NCBI RefSeq assembly: GCF_019578655.1
Contig: NC_063259.1
Location: 11,870,489-11,934,488, forward strand
Source of the DNA: Ricinus communis
Lineage: Eukaryota > Streptophyta > Magnoliopsida > Malpighiales > Euphorbiaceae
Length of the DNA stretch: 64,000 bases
Direction: 5' to 3'
Numbering within the stretch: position 1 is the first letter of the stretch; each line of letters starts with the position of its first letter. Under the pieces are notes generated by a model. The model ran no database searches and was not told where the DNA came from. It saw nothing but the letters and a program-made list of their open reading frames with translations. Both the position numbers and the translations under genes were made by a program. Below are positions 23,601 to 35,721 of this stretch, piece after piece.

Positions 23601-24136
23601 CCTAAAGAGGTATTAGTCAGTAACAAAAGCACATAAAATAACGCATTCATACTAGATAAATAATTCAGTAGCACAGAAATTTAGCCGAAATTTTGATAAC
23701 ATAACAACTAAAAATTTCTAAACAAAAAATTTGAACCTCTAATTCCTGCAGAGAAGTAATGCCAATGGTATTCCAGCACACTAGTAAGCAATAGTCACTA
23801 ACTTTTACAATTTAGCAGTGTAGGGCAGAATAAAAGAAAAGGCAAAATTGCATAATGAGAATTAACCAACTAAACTATATCTCAAACAACATAGAAATTA
23901 AAAATTAAAAATTAAAGATAAACTAAAAATAAAATAAAAAATAATTAAAAATAATAAAATAATAAATAATTAAACAGACTAAAAAATTAAAAGAGCATTA
24001 AGCATAATAATATCAAGTAAATAAGCAGGAAAAAAAAACTAACAATTAAAAACGAAAGGAAATTAGGAAATAAAGAAGAAGACTTACTTGATTGATGGCA
24101 AAATATGAGAAAATTGCACAAAAATTTGTAGAGAAT
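23601..24136. other. AT-rich spacer
   Basis: Contains runs such as (aaaattaa)n and 'aataataaaataataaataatt' around 23890-24010. No gene is seen. It lies between the left element and the plus-strand LTR. Confidence 0.5.
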
Positions 24137-25552
24137 TGATAGATCATAAGTAGTTATACTTATTGTGTTAAATTCCCTTATATTTTGATTGGATAATGTG
24201 CTTAATTATAGAAATTGCGTTTATACTAACCTAGGTGGTGAAATATCAAGGATTGAGTAGAATTCAACCTAAAGACATGTTTTAAGGCATTACTTGTTAG
24301 AAACCAAGTCTTTTGGAGGAAGAGCAAAAATTTGTGCAGAAGGTCATTTTCAATAAGACGTGACCATGCCTTACAATCCGTGAGCTGCTGGAATCTGCAG
24401 AAGAGAATTTTGAATTTTCAAGATAAATTTGTGGTGGACCCACTTTTATGTAATTTCCTTTATTTTTGGAAGTGTTGGATAAAGAGAACTGAGTCCCATG
24501 TTATTTAAGATTTTAATTTGTTTAGACCCTTTGTCTTATCCTTCCTTATAGGGATAAAATCATATAGGAAGTTTATTTCTTTTTTATAAGGATTATCTTA
24601 TTAGGGTTTAGGTTTGACTTCCTATATAAGGAGGCTAGTTCTACCAAGTAAAGGACGGCAGAGAGTGCTTTGGTTATTTATTATTTTTCTTCTTCTATTC
24701 CCTATAATTCTTTTCTTGTGAATCTTTACTCCACCATGTGTGGCTAAGTTTTTTAGTTTCTAATTCAAGAATGAATAAATTCCAATTGTGATTTTGTGAG
24801 GCTTTGTGCTTAACAAAATTCTTCTTTAATTCAAGTATTCTTTATTTCTTGTTTTTATTATTTATGAATTTTTTATATTGATTGAACTGACGACTCAACT
24901 TTGATATTGATTTTTCTATTACTAAACTTTGAGTTTGTGATCCGTAATTGTCATGAACGATTGATACAAGTAGCAAGGAGTTGGCTCATGTGTGTGTGAT
25001 TGTAGCCCTTTCGAATTACATAGCTTGCATGATAGGCTCTCGGGAAATAAAGTAACAAGGTTAATTCAATTGCAGCTATCTCGATTAATTAATATTGGTT
25101 TAGTCATTCTCATTATTCTTAATGCTATCATTGAGTTGATATGGAACGCTATCGTGCCCAGTTGACTAATGGTAAGTTTTCATTTGGATGCTGGGTTTGA
25201 GTCAATTATATTAGGAGAGTTTACACTTGTTGCGGCTTTTCCGAATAAGTAGACTAAGTACTTGATAGAAAATTGATATTTTAGCCTATGATCATGATTA
25301 CAATTGGATGGAATTAGCACTCTTGAATTGGAAGTTTGTTAAGATTGATTTTTATTTACTTTAATATTCAACCTTCATTATTTTCTGTTTATTTATAATT
25401 TTGGTTCAAACATTCAAAATCTCCCCATTTTTATTTAATTTTGAGAAGCTATTCATATTGGTTCCCTTGGGATTCGATCTGGTTTTACTATTTCTACAAG
25501 TTAGTTTAGGAAAATCAGTAATTTATTTTGAAGGGCTTCAACAACCAGTTCA
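24137..25552 (+). mobile_element. 5' LTR of a plus-strand Athila element
   Basis: The right edge is secure: ...ccagttCA at 25552, 5 bp before the primer-binding site. The left edge (TGATAGATCATAAG at 24137) is a guess from the TG rule because no second LTR is present to compare. The LTR has its own core promoter (see 24622). The 25401-25586 open frame spans the LTR end and is spurious. Confidence 0.68.
24622..24629 (+). promoter_or_regulatory. TATA box of the Athila LTR
   Basis: CTATATAAGG lies in the middle of the LTR, in a position suited to start transcription near 24650-24660 ('ggacggcagag'). It is the only strong TATA-like string in this LTR. Confidence 0.6.
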
Positions 25553-25557
25553 AAATT

Positions 25558-25577
25558 TGGCGCCGCTGCCGGGGAAC
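25558..25577 (+). other. Primer-binding site, tRNA-Asp type
   Basis: TGGCGCCGCTGCCGGGGAAC: the first 18 bases match the tRNA-Asp 3' end complement with one change. It lies 5 bp after the LTR end. Confidence 0.9.
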
Positions 25578-25612
25578 CTATTTTAGTTTCTCATTATTTA
25601 ATTTATTTATTT

Positions 25613-26790
25613 ATGACTCGTTCTTCTTAAGCTATTGATTTGCAATATAATCGTGAATTAATAAGACAGCGCGTCGATTAAGAAAGGAGACTAGGCAAAG
25701 AAAAAGTTGTCTCATAGAGGAATTAGAGATAGATTTGGCTATTGGTGACACATCTATTTTTCAAGAAGTTGCAGAAAATATGGTGAACAGAACTCTCAAA
25801 GAGCTAGCCGCGCCGGATTTGAATCAACAACCTTTATGTATTACATTTCCTAATATTGCAGTTGATTTTGAACTAAAATCTGGTTAATTCACTTACTCCC
25901 TTCTTTTCATGGATGTGCAGGTGAAGATCCTCATAAACACTTGAAAGAATTCCATATTGTATGCTCCGGAATGAAGCCACATGGTATGACCGAAGAGCAA
26001 ATAAATCTTAGAGCTTTTCCCTTTTCTTCAAAGGATAAAGCAAAAGATTGGCTCGATTATCTACCCTCCGGTTCAATAACAACATGAAATGAGATGAAAA
26101 GATTGTTCTTAAATAAGTTTTTCCCTGCAACAAGAGCCGCCATAATCAGAAAAGAAATTTGTGGCATAACACAATTTACTAGAGAAACATTGTATGAGTA
26201 TTGGGAGAGGTTCAAGCAATTGTGTGCTAGTTGCCTCCATCACCAAATTTCTCAGCAACTCTTAACCCAATACTTTTATGAAGGATTGTGCCAATGGATA
26301 GGAGTATGATTGATGCAGCAAATGGTGGAGCTTTGGTAGACAAGACACATGAAGAAGCCAAGCAATTGATTTCAAACATGGCTGAAAATTCTCAGCAATT
26401 TGGTACAAGAGCTGATGGAGCTAGTAGGCGAGTTAATGAGGTAAGCACTAAAAATCTTGAAAATCAAATTTCTAATTTAACTGCTTTGGTTCGTCAAATG
26501 GCTATATGGCAATTGCAAATGGCAAAAGTTTATGGAATATGCTCAGTTCAAGGACATCCCACTGATATGTGCCCAATATTGCAACAAGACTCGATGCAAG
26601 AGGCTAATGCTTTCGGCAGGTTTACTGGTCAACCTCAAAGGAAGTATAACCCCTTTTCCAATCAATATAATCCTGGATGTAGAGATCACCCGAATTTGAG
26701 CTATGGAAACCAATGAGGACAACAAAATTATCCTTCCGAGAATTTCATTAGACCACCTCAAGTTCTCCAAAAACCTCAAGCTTCAAATTC
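25613..26790 (+). pseudogene. Athila gag, frameshifted
   Basis: Starts MTRSS at 25613, with an in-frame stop at codon 6. The core lies at 26094-26309: KRLFLNKFFPATRAAIIRKEICGI, then ETLYEYWERFKQLCASCLHHQIS. The frame shifts near 26288 and continues in the 26288-26716 piece with MDRSMIDAANGGALVDKT and a zinc knuckle (CSVQGHPTDMC; CxxxGHxxxxC form), then a Gln/Asn/Pro-rich tail. All are signatures of Athila gag. Gag forms the particle and binds RNA. One frameshift and at least two stops break it. Confidence 0.85.
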
Positions 26791-27168
26791 AAGTATGTCC
26801 ATGGAAGATATTGTTAAAAATCTTGCTAACAATGCTCTTCAATTTCAACAGGAAATAAGGTCAAGCATTCAGAATTTAGGCAATCAAATTATTCAATTGG
26901 CTATATCGGTTAGTAAATTAGAGGCTCAAAATTCTGGAAAACCAGAGATAAATCCAAAGAAGAATGTTAGTGCAATTCTTCTAATAAGTGGAAAGGAGAT
27001 TCCACTTAAGAAAAGTGAAACGAGAAAGGAAAAGGAAGAAGAAGCTTCCATAAAGCATCACGTGGGGTAAAATTCGATCCTCCTCTATCTCTTTCATCTT
27101 ACACTCCATTACCTCCTTTTCCTAGCAGATTAGCTAAGCCAAAAGAAGATGAGCAAGAAAAGGAGATC
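26791..27168 (+). pseudogene. Gag-to-protease linker of the Athila element
   Basis: The 26795-27070 piece encodes a Gln/Asn/Lys-rich helix-prone stretch (MSMEDIVKNLANNALQFQQEI) of the type found between zinc knuckle and protease in Athila elements. It ends in a frameshift near 27066; the next frame continues with PLSLSSYTPLPPFPSRL-type text before the protease. Confidence 0.7.
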
Positions 27169-28083
27169 TTGGATACATTTAGGAAGGTGGAGATAAATAT
27201 CTCATTATTGGATGCTATCAAGCAAATTCCTAAATATGCAAAGTTCTTGAAGGAATTGTGCACAAACAAAAGAAGGATGAAGGAAAAGGAGAAAGTGGTG
27301 GTAAGTAAGAATGTGTCGGCTATCTTGCAAAAGAACATGCCAGAAAAATGTAAGGATCCAGGTGTGTTTTCATTACCTTGTGTTATTGGTAATACGAAAA
27401 TTGAGCGTGCCATGTTAGATTTAGGAGCTTCCATTAATGTCATGCCATTTTCTGTTTATCAAGAGTTGAAACTAAATAACTTGCAAAAGACTAGTGTAGT
27501 GATTCGATTAGTTGATCGTTCTTATATTCATCCCCTTGGAGTTGTTGAAGATGTTTTGGTGCAAGTTAATGAGCTCATATTTCCTGTCGACTTTTACATT
27601 TTGGAAATGGATGGTAATTCCTCATCAAAATTAGCTTCGATTTTATTAGGACGACCATTCATGAAAACTGCTAAGACAAAGATTAATGTAGATGAGGGTA
27701 CTCTCTCCATAGAGTTTGATGGAGAGATTGTTAAATTTAATATTTTCGATGCAATAAAATATCCTAACAATGTACATTCTCTTGGCCATATTGATATAAT
27801 TGATCCAATTGTGTAGGAAGTATCTGCAAAAGAAAGTGTTAGTGATGAGCAAGAATTAGATGCACAATCTAATTTAGAAGGAATTAATTATGAGATTGGT
27901 AAAAAAGTATTATTATATAATTCTCGATTGAAGCTTATGCCTAATAAGTTTCGTTCTCGATGGCTCGGTCCATTTGTTGTTACTAATGTGTTTCCCTATG
28001 GTGCAGTGGAAATTAAAAGCTTGGATTCAAATAAAATTTTCAAAGTGAATGGTCATAGATTGAAGATTTTCCATGAGGGTTAA
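27169..28083 (+). pseudogene. Protease joined directly to integrase C-terminus (internal pol deletion)
   Basis: One frame runs from 27169 to the stop at 28081-28083 with a single in-frame TAG at 27814-27816. The first 215 codons are an Athila protease: KFLKELCTNKRR, AMLDLGASINVMP (active site region), SILLGRPFMKTAKTKINVDEGTL. Past the TAG the frame enters, near 27890, the integrase C-terminal domain ([30 protein letters not shown]). Reverse transcriptase, RNase H and the integrase core are absent, so this is a non-autonomous derivative whose deletion kept the frame. It could only move with enzymes from another element. Confidence 0.85.
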
Positions 28084-28155
28084 ATTGCTTCATGTCTCAT
28101 TAGTTTTCCTTTGAATCATGCCACTTATTTGGATGACTCAGATGTTTCATCATTC

Positions 28156-28190
28156 CGTCGAGCATAACGACGTTAAACAATTGTGCTAAA
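28156..28190 (+). other. Conserved Athila post-pol motif
   Basis: 'cgtcgagcataacgacgtta' followed by 'aacaattgtgct' lies 70 bp after the pol stop. Related text follows the pol stop in the other Athila copies (minus strand 39291-39340 and 45561-45610). Non-coding; role unknown. Confidence 0.5.
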
Positions 28191-28199
28191 TTTGAAGGG

Positions 28200-28676
28200 G
28201 GAAAAATAGAAATAAAAATTAACTAAAAAAATCACTAAGACTAAGAATAACTAATATCAACTAAATAAAATGTAACTAACTCCTAACTAATGATGAGCAT
28301 ATTAAGAACTAAATCCTAAATCCTACAAGAAAATGAGACATGCCTAAAGTTATATAATTCTCAATTAGTATTTTCTTAATAATCAAAGAATGTTTGACAC
28401 ATTAAGCACACAATATCCATACAATAACATAATATCAATTAAACATGAAAGTATATTATTAAAAAAATAAATTGACATGTTACCATATGGAGATATATTG
28501 TCTTTTGGGAATCAAAGAAGGTGGGTATGCCGACATTTTCTTCGCAAGTCTACAATGTAAAGATAAACACTAAAATTTAAAATGAAAGGAAATAAAAATA
28601 AAAATAACTTAAATACATAAAAATAAAAATATAATTACTAAGTTTATTGTCTATAGCTAGACATTCTTGATTATGC
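28200..28676. other. AT-rich junction between two Athila-type elements
   Basis: No gene, no LTR edge and no polypurine tract that I can place. It holds the truncated 3' side of both elements. Confidence 0.45.
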
Positions 28677-29811
28677 TCATGGTGGGCGTTCATCCATGCA
28701 CTCCATCTCTTGGTCATAAGCCATTCCTTTTAAGTATGGCTTCATACTTTTAATGCAAACATCTAAAGTGTCACGAAAGCTCTTATCAATTAAGAAAGGA
28801 ATATCATTATATAATTCTTTATAAATAAGAGAATCTAAATAATTATATAAACACTTATCAATAGTAGATTTAGGAGATAAAGTTAGAGAATCGAACACTT
28901 TAAATTCCATAGTTTCTCCTAAAACTATCATGGTAAGTTTTCCATTATGCACATCAATCACAGTTTTAGTAGTTGCCATGAAAGGTCTACCAAGGAGTAT
29001 AGTTTACTCTTTATCCTTTGTTGTGTGTTTTTCATATCAAGCACTACAAAATCAACCGGAATTATTAACTTACCTACTTGAATTAGTAAGTCTTCCGTTA
29101 TATCTCTAGGATGTATTATTGATTTATCTGCAAGTTGTAGAGCCATGGTAGTGGGCTTCAACTCTCCTAAGCCAAGTTGTTCATACATCAAATTGATGCT
29201 TGCTCCCAAATGTAACATGGCTTTTGTAACTTTTTTATCATCTATTGTAATATCAATGGTGAAGCTACTAGGATCCTTCATCTTAAGAGGAAATTGATGT
29301 TGAAATATTGCACTTGCTACTTGTACTTTTTCATTATTTGCATATCGCCATTTGTTGGTGTTCAACTCTTTAAGGAACTTTGCATAAATTGGCTTATTCT
29401 TGATAACGTCCAACAAAGGTAGATTAGTACTAAATATAGAGAGCCTCTCAAAAATTGCTTATAATTTTTGCTCTCTTTAAGTTGGTTTAGAAAAGGAATA
29501 AGTGGTCTATAAGGCTGAGTTGCCTTATGGAATTTAAGTCTAGAAAATGCTTCCTTTTCTTTCTTCTGAAGCCTAAGATTAGGCTCTACTTTTTCTTTCT
29601 TTTACATGCTCTCCTCATTAATTTGTATTTCTAGTAATTCATCATCTTTAGGTATACATGCATAAGAAGAAGAATTCCCTTCAGTTTCCATATCAATCTT
29701 ATTATCAATAACCTCACCTTTTTTAATAATGGTAATAGAATTGGCTTGTTCAGGTTGACTTGATAGTTTCTCTTTCTTGAGCTCTTGAACAACTTCAATA
29801 ATTTGTCCCAT
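28677..29811 (-). pseudogene. Athila-like protease region, broken
   Basis: Reading right to left: a charged linker (29602-29811), then 28958-29416 with KFLKELNTNKWR, KKVTKAMLHLGASINLM (retropepsin site, with His before Leu-Gly-Ala-Ser), and IPVDFVVLDM; a frameshift leads into 28677-28979 with TTKTVIDVHNGKLTM and a C-terminal DKCLYNYLDSL segment. The order matches the plus-strand element at 27169. Sequence stops at about 28677, before any reverse transcriptase. Confidence 0.78.
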
Positions 29812-30993
29812 TTGAGCTTCTAAATGTTTTGTGGAAGCCTCAATGGAATCTTTCTTTTTCTCATTCTTTCCATCCTATCATGAGAAGCCATCCTAAATGA
29901 TTGAAGTGTTAGATTGAAGAGTTTGTTCTTAATCTTAAGAGGAAGGATTGGAGCTCCTTTGAAATTGAGAATATTGGTCTTGGCAATGAGGTTGATTTGG
30001 GTCTTTAATTATTGTGGTGGGTTTTGGTCATTGTATCTCCAAAGAAAATTTGAATGATTTCTCCAACCTAGGTTATATGTGTTAGAATAAAGGTCATTGA
30101 TAGGATGCATGAATTGGTAAAAATCCATTAAATTTACTTGGTCATACATTTTTCCTCTATAATTATCAAAAGATGAACAAACATTAGCACCATGACTATA
30201 AATACCATAAATACTGCATACCTCATTACTTGGTTTGTTTTTTATTGAAGCAAGTATCTTAACCTGCTTAGTCAATTCAGCCAGTTGCATGGCCATCTCA
30301 CTACTAACTACTACTTCATTTACTCCTACTCTTCTTGTCCTCACACTCTTTTATTGAGAATTGGCTCTTAACATCTTAAAGATGTCATAAACCTCATATA
30401 CTGTCTTTTCTAACATAGCACCCCCAGCTGCATTATGCGTTGATATTGTTGTGTCAACCCATTATAAAATGATTAGTTAATTATTGGAAGTGGGTATCTA
30501 TGGTGTTGGCATTACAATAGAAGTGATTTGAAGCGATCCCATAATTCATGAAAGGACTCAATATCCTTTTGATAAAAATAGAAATTTCAACTCTTAATTC
30601 TTTGGTCTTTTGATATGAGTAAAACCTACTCATAAACTTATGATAAACTTCATCCCAAGTTCTCAAAGAATTAGGAGGCAATGTCATTAACCAAGCCTTT
30701 GCTCTTTCTTTCAATAAATAAGGAAAACACCTTATTCTCAGTTGATCCTCATTAAGTCCAGATAATGGGAAAGTATAAACTACAGCATAAAATTCTCTAG
30801 TGAATGTTAATGCATCTTCACTAAGCATACCATAAAATGAAGGAAGCATGTTAAAATGAGTGTTCTTTAGTTCATAATTCCTAGATGCATCACCTAGAAC
30901 TATGCATGAAGTAGTGTTACCAATTATACGCCATGCGTAATCATTCATATCCATTTGTCTTTTAGCTCATACTTCTTTTGGTGGGTTTGCCAT
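29812..30993 (-). pseudogene. Athila-like gag, broken
   Basis: The likely start is the Met at 30993 (MANPPKEV, then a stop). The body at 30481-30954 has LPSFYGMLSEDALTFTREFYAV, FPLSGLNEDQLRIRCFPYLLKERAKAWLMTLPPNSLRTWDEVYHKF in pieces, the standard gag core. The 30009-30344 piece has a knuckle (CSIYGIYSHGANVC) and the WRNHSNFLWR tail. This gag is of another subfamily than the 25613 gag. Frameshifts and stops break it. Confidence 0.83.
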
Positions 30994-31211
30994 GATCTCA
31001 ACTCCTTCTTTTGATTTTTCTTCAAACTTTTGAGTTGATGAATCAATTGATTTAGTTTTCCTTATTCGTATACAAAATAAAAGAAAGTCTCAGATTTAAA
31101 AACTTAAAACAAAATAAAAACACATAAAGAAAACACAAAACACAAAATATGAAATAAACAAACAAACATAAGACACTTTTGACAATCAATCAATATTATA
31201 AAATTTGGACA

Positions 31212-31233
31212 TGGTTCCTCGACAACAACACCA
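31212..31233 (-). other. Degenerate primer-binding site
   Basis: The plus-strand text 'ggttcctcgacaacaacacc' is in the place of, and still aligns with, 'ggttccccagcaacggcgcc' at 444. Its position 7 bp from the LTR edge supports the call. Confidence 0.65.
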
Positions 31234-31239
31234 GAAGCT

Positions 31240-32564
31240 TGATGTGTCTAAGTTAGTACTCACAAGTGCACGGACCGTTCCTATAGTAAGGGTAAGTTCA
31301 CCACTAGGTCCATATCTCAAGGAAATTACCACGAGGTCCATCTCTCAAGGAACTATGAGACCATTTATTATAAAGACTAATTATCAACACAAGATAATAA
31401 AAATAAGACCATTTATTATAAAGGCTAATTATCAACAGAAAATAATTAAAGTAAATCTAACACTTTAAACCAGTATTTTGAGAGAATAATATTCATAAAG
31501 TAAATTAAATAAACTATAAAGTAAATATGCAAGAATATGATGTATGAAAACTATATGTTAAAAACAGTATTTAGCCTAGCCAATTACTTAATAATCTCTT
31601 TGTTTTAGTTTAAGCCTAGATCTAATGAATGAGATGGTAATATGCTTTTTCCTTTAATTACTCAAGCTAATGATACAACTAAAGTTTCTTCTACCAACAT
31701 AGATTGAAGCAAAGATGGTGTCTCTAATACATTCAACCTAAATATTTTCATACCAATTATTATTATTAAATTAATATAATGGTTAACTAACAATAATAAG
31801 TGAAACTAATAAAGATATGAAGGTAAAGAAATCATTCATCAAATAAATAAATAACAAGGTTCATACAAAGGTAAAAAGGCTAAACTAAATACTTATGAAA
31901 ACTAGCCTAACATATTTAACACAACGATCATGGTATTAAATAGAAAGACATAAAATAATAAAGTAAAACCTCCTCTAGATCTAGAATTTTTTTCAAGTAG
32001 GAAGATGATTGGTCCTCATTCTCTACTTTTTGAAAAAAAACTCCTTAAATCTTAAAAAGAGTAAAAACTAAACTAAAGTGTTTATGGAAGAACTGTAGAG
32101 AAAATAATGGTGGACAGATGCATAGAGTAGATAGGAGAAACCTCTCCTCCTCCAATATAACAGATCTCCACTACTTGTAGAGATTTCTTTTGCAAAGTCC
32201 TTCTCTAAGCACAATACTTCTAATATTTATCACTTAACTATCCTAAATAAAACAAACTTAAAAGTAGTTATCCATAATTACATAATAACTTATTAATTTT
32301 CCCTTGTGGGCCTTTATATATTCGGCTAGCCTGACAATAAGCAGTCCACGCGTCTTTATTCTGAGTCTCAGCAACGGCAGTCCAATTTAAGCCAATTTAT
32401 GAATATGTAGCTCATATTTTCCCTTTTTAGCTATTAATACCTGAAATTAAATAATAAAGCTAAAGTGAGATAATAAGCACATATTTTCACATATTACGTA
32501 TATAAATATACTATTAAAGTACTAAAACATCCTAAATATGTATATATAATTTAGAATTATTACA
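31240..32564 (-). mobile_element. 5' LTR of the 28677-31233 Athila-like element
   Basis: Begins TGATGTGTCTAAG on the plus strand and ends about ...GAATTATTACA, near 1325 bp. It aligns along its length with the LTR at 55652-56936 ('actcacaagtgcacggaccgttcctatagta' block, 'gcagtccacgcgtctt' block). At 31360-31450 a ~50-bp direct repeat ('gaccatttattataaag.ctaattatcaac') is present here but not in the other copy. Confidence 0.8.
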
Positions 32565-32649
32565 ATACATGTGCCAAAAGTGCAAAATTTTATATATCAA
32601 AGAGTCGAGTTTTACAAAAAAGCATCGGAAAGAAAAAAATAGAAATAAT

Positions 32650-34830
32650 AGAAGAAAATTCAAAATCTAGAGTTCTCTCTTGAATCTCTCATCCCATCGT
32701 TTGAATCAGTATCCATCCCTTGGGTCCGTAAGGTAGACAATTGAAGCATCAAAGTATCGATCTTGCACTGTTGAGCATCAATCTGTCGCTACCAGGCATC
32801 TACCTGCCCTTACAATCTCTCATGGTCTCCCTGAGGAAAATCTAAAAGGAGACTAATTAATGCACTTTATACATGCATACATACTTCATTTTATAAAATA
32901 TTTTTTCTCTTACCCCCTAGTCTTCGCCGAGGACAAAGATTACCTTCTTGCAGCATCGACCAATCAATGCATGTGCTTGAACTGGTCCCTCTAAACCTGT
33001 GTGATTACTTTACCTGCTACTAACATTTTAGGGAAAAGGGACATGAAAATACAAAGGAGAATGCCATTTACGTGTGTACAAGTACTCAGAGTAAACTCTA
33101 GCAGAAGGCAGTGCTCCATGGCGAGCCGGTGCTCTATCGCACCATAAGGAATCCAATACGAGACCATCAGATCATGAAGGAATGGGATGCTCCTTGGAAT
33201 CACATCTGATGTGGCCGTAGGAGGTGCTTCAGAAGCAGCACCAGCATAGGAGCCTGAGATATGGAAAGGCCTACAATGTCGGGCAAAACCGCCGCTCTGT
33301 CGGCTCAGAAGTAGTAGGGATACGGCGGATGAACTACAAACAAGGCGGTTGGATAAATAAGATGAATAAAGGAAAATAAAAGACTCGATAAAGTAAGCAA
33401 GAAAGTATACATGGTCTATGGTGTCGTCATCAAATGGCACAGTCACTAGCAGCTGAGGTATGAAGGAAGCATAGTCCGTCCTTCGATAAGGAATGATGAG
33501 ATCCTTGGGCTCATCATATTCCACCAAGCATGTTGCGAGCTCCTGCTCAACAAGGTTTGTTGTCCTAAACATAGAAAAGGGTGGAGACAAGGGGACTTAA
33601 TATCTGTTAGGACCTTATTCCTATCCGTAGACCCTCTCACTCAAGTACCACGCCCGATAGGCAGGTCCGGCCAATAAGATCCTCATATGCTTGAGGTCAG
33701 CAGTAGAGAGCATGTAGGGGTCCTAATGATGGCGCTCCCCTTGCTAATTGCTCTGAATCTGTAAATTGGAAAGGTAAGTGACTATACATAAATTACAAGT
33801 ATGACAAATGAATTTTTGTTTACTTTATCCTAGGTTAGGGAGTTGATCCATATGCGATGCACACGAACTTGTGCCCACTCCAAAGGGACGCTCCTGCTCG
33901 AGCACCAGCGACTCAAATGAGAAAAGGCTCGTGATGTGTAGATGGGCAGTGAACCCACTAAAAGCCGCAAATCCTCTTACTCCTATGGACAGTGATGTCC
34001 ATCTGATGGTACAGATAAGCGAGAGCCATAGACGCCTAATTGTGGGAAGCGACCTGGTCTAGATCCCGAAAAGGAGCTAAATAGTGGAAGTTCAATAAGT
34101 TTCCTGAGTCACTAAACAAAGTGGTCCCGAAAAAATACACTAAGAAAGACCAGGCCATTTGATCCACCTCTCAAGGATTTTGAGGCACAAAGCCTCTATA
34201 ATAGAGATGGATGCTCTAGTAAGTAATACAAGGGGTGTTTTTCCACATCGGCAAGAACCCAAGAAGAAACACTCCCGAACATCAGAGTGCTGATCATGAA
34301 TCACGTTATCAAAAGGTACAGGTGTACTTGTGAAATCTATCCCCGTAATAGCAACAAATGAAACTGGGGAAAGAGTTAGCTCACCAACCAGAGTATGGAA
34401 GGTATGGATGGTGTCCGTCCACCTTTCGAGCAAGGCGTAGAACAAAGTATGATCTGTCCTTCCGATGATTGACGGAAGTGTAGCAACAAATCGGTGGAAA
34501 TTCTAATATCGTTGATCCGGGCCTAAACAGAGCTTGGTAGCTCATCGAAGCACTCACGAGCACCATAGAAGTTTACAGCGAACCGGATCGAAACGATGTC
34601 ATTCTGAAAAAATGAAAACATAGGTATTAAACACCATGCACACAAAAAAAGACTCCAAACAAGTATGGCATTAAAATGCCCTAAAAACCCATTTTCGACC
34701 TGTGCACGGTTGACTTGGACTATGCAAACTCGAATCTGCACTGCAAAGAGCCGATCGGCTATGTAGGGCATAGCTTTTTTGCATATTTTTTTCATAAAAT
34801 TATATATGTTTTGCATAAATAACATTTATA
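32650..34830 (-). pseudogene. Antisense plant-mobile-domain gene of Tat element 3, broken
   Basis: The minus strand carries pieces of a plant mobile domain protein. The clearest is 34140-34445: FYALLERWTDTIHTFHTLVGELTLSPVSFVAITGI, the 'ALVERW.PETHTFHLP.GE.T.TL.DV..L.GL' signature, in short pieces. Upstream (34523-34620) is NDIVSIRFAVNFYGARECF; downstream come 33446-33640 and 32991-33590 fragments (IIPYRRTDYASFIPQL, PFLHDLMVSYWIPYGAIEHRLAMEH), and near 32670-32800 a coiled-coil-like end (RQIDAQQCKIDTLMLQL). Frames shift and stops occur throughout. It lies upstream of a plus-orientated Tat LTR (35883), so it is antisense to the element, like the genes at 3463 and 18249. Confidence 0.62.
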
Positions 34831-35553
34831 TCTAGTCTATAAGCGATGGGAAATAAAGTTTAAGCCAGAAAAATACCTCTCTAACAGCCAAAAATGCCTA
34901 GTGAGTATTCAATTTCGCCAAAAGAGGAATTTTATCCCCTTTTACAAGTCCTCGGTCATTATGGCGAGAAATCAAAAGTGAAAAATCCTAATTGGGTGCA
35001 ATCATAGTGCACCTTGAGAATCTAAAAGATGAGCCGCTATTTTAAAACTGATTTCATGAAATTTGGTTAAGAATTGGTCGAGAAATCGAAGAAAGAACAA
35101 AAAATGGATTTGGTAGAAAATAAAGGAGAAAATGTGATAAAGTGATTTATGAATAGATCCGAGGGTGTATATATATGCAGTAAATAGGGCAAAAATGTCA
35201 TTTAGGTCTCTAACCATTTGAAATTATATTTTAGTCCTTAAATGGACCGAGTATCAATATAAGTCCCCATAAGGCACATGGAAGGGCAGTTTGTATTCTG
35301 AGTTAGAAATTTTGAAAAAATTATAAATTTGGTCCCTAACCCATCAGAATTATATTTTAGTCCTTGAGCGGGTCGAATACTAGCATAGCTTCCAAAGAAT
35401 GTCAATTGAGTTGGATTGTACCCTGAGATAGGAATTTCTAACCAAAAGTACCCATAAGTGGAAACTTACCAAATTGACCTGAAGTGGTAAATTATCTCCT
35501 GAAATGGAAAACAGCTAGAGAGAACTCTCTGCAAAAGTAAAATAACTGGCGGA
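34831..35553. other. Non-coding region of Tat element 3
   Basis: AT-rich, with repeated 'ttggtccctaacc...attatattttagtcctt' text (35190-35370). The 35002-35217 open frame has no recognised content. Phrases 'gccgatcggctatg' occur just left of it (34745). Confidence 0.45.
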
Positions 35554-35721
35554 GTGGTACCCAAATCCACAGGCGTGGTCCCTAAATCGACGGGTGTGGT
35601 ACCCATATCAACAGGCGTGGTTCCCAAATCAAAAGGAATGTCTCCCAAAATGATGAGCTTGGCTCCCAAATCGAAGGGCGTGGTACCTAAATCAACAGGC
35701 GTGGCTCCCAAATCAGCAGGC
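35554..35721. repeat. 21-bp minisatellite, eight units
   Basis: Eight head-to-tail units of 21 bp with consensus gtggtacccaaatcaacaggc; unit 5 is the most diverged. Because 21 is a multiple of 3 the array is open on both strands: plus reads repeats of VVPKSTG, minus repeats of DLGTTPV (inside the 35466-35792 open frame, 108 codons). No evidence that either is translated. Confidence 0.85.
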
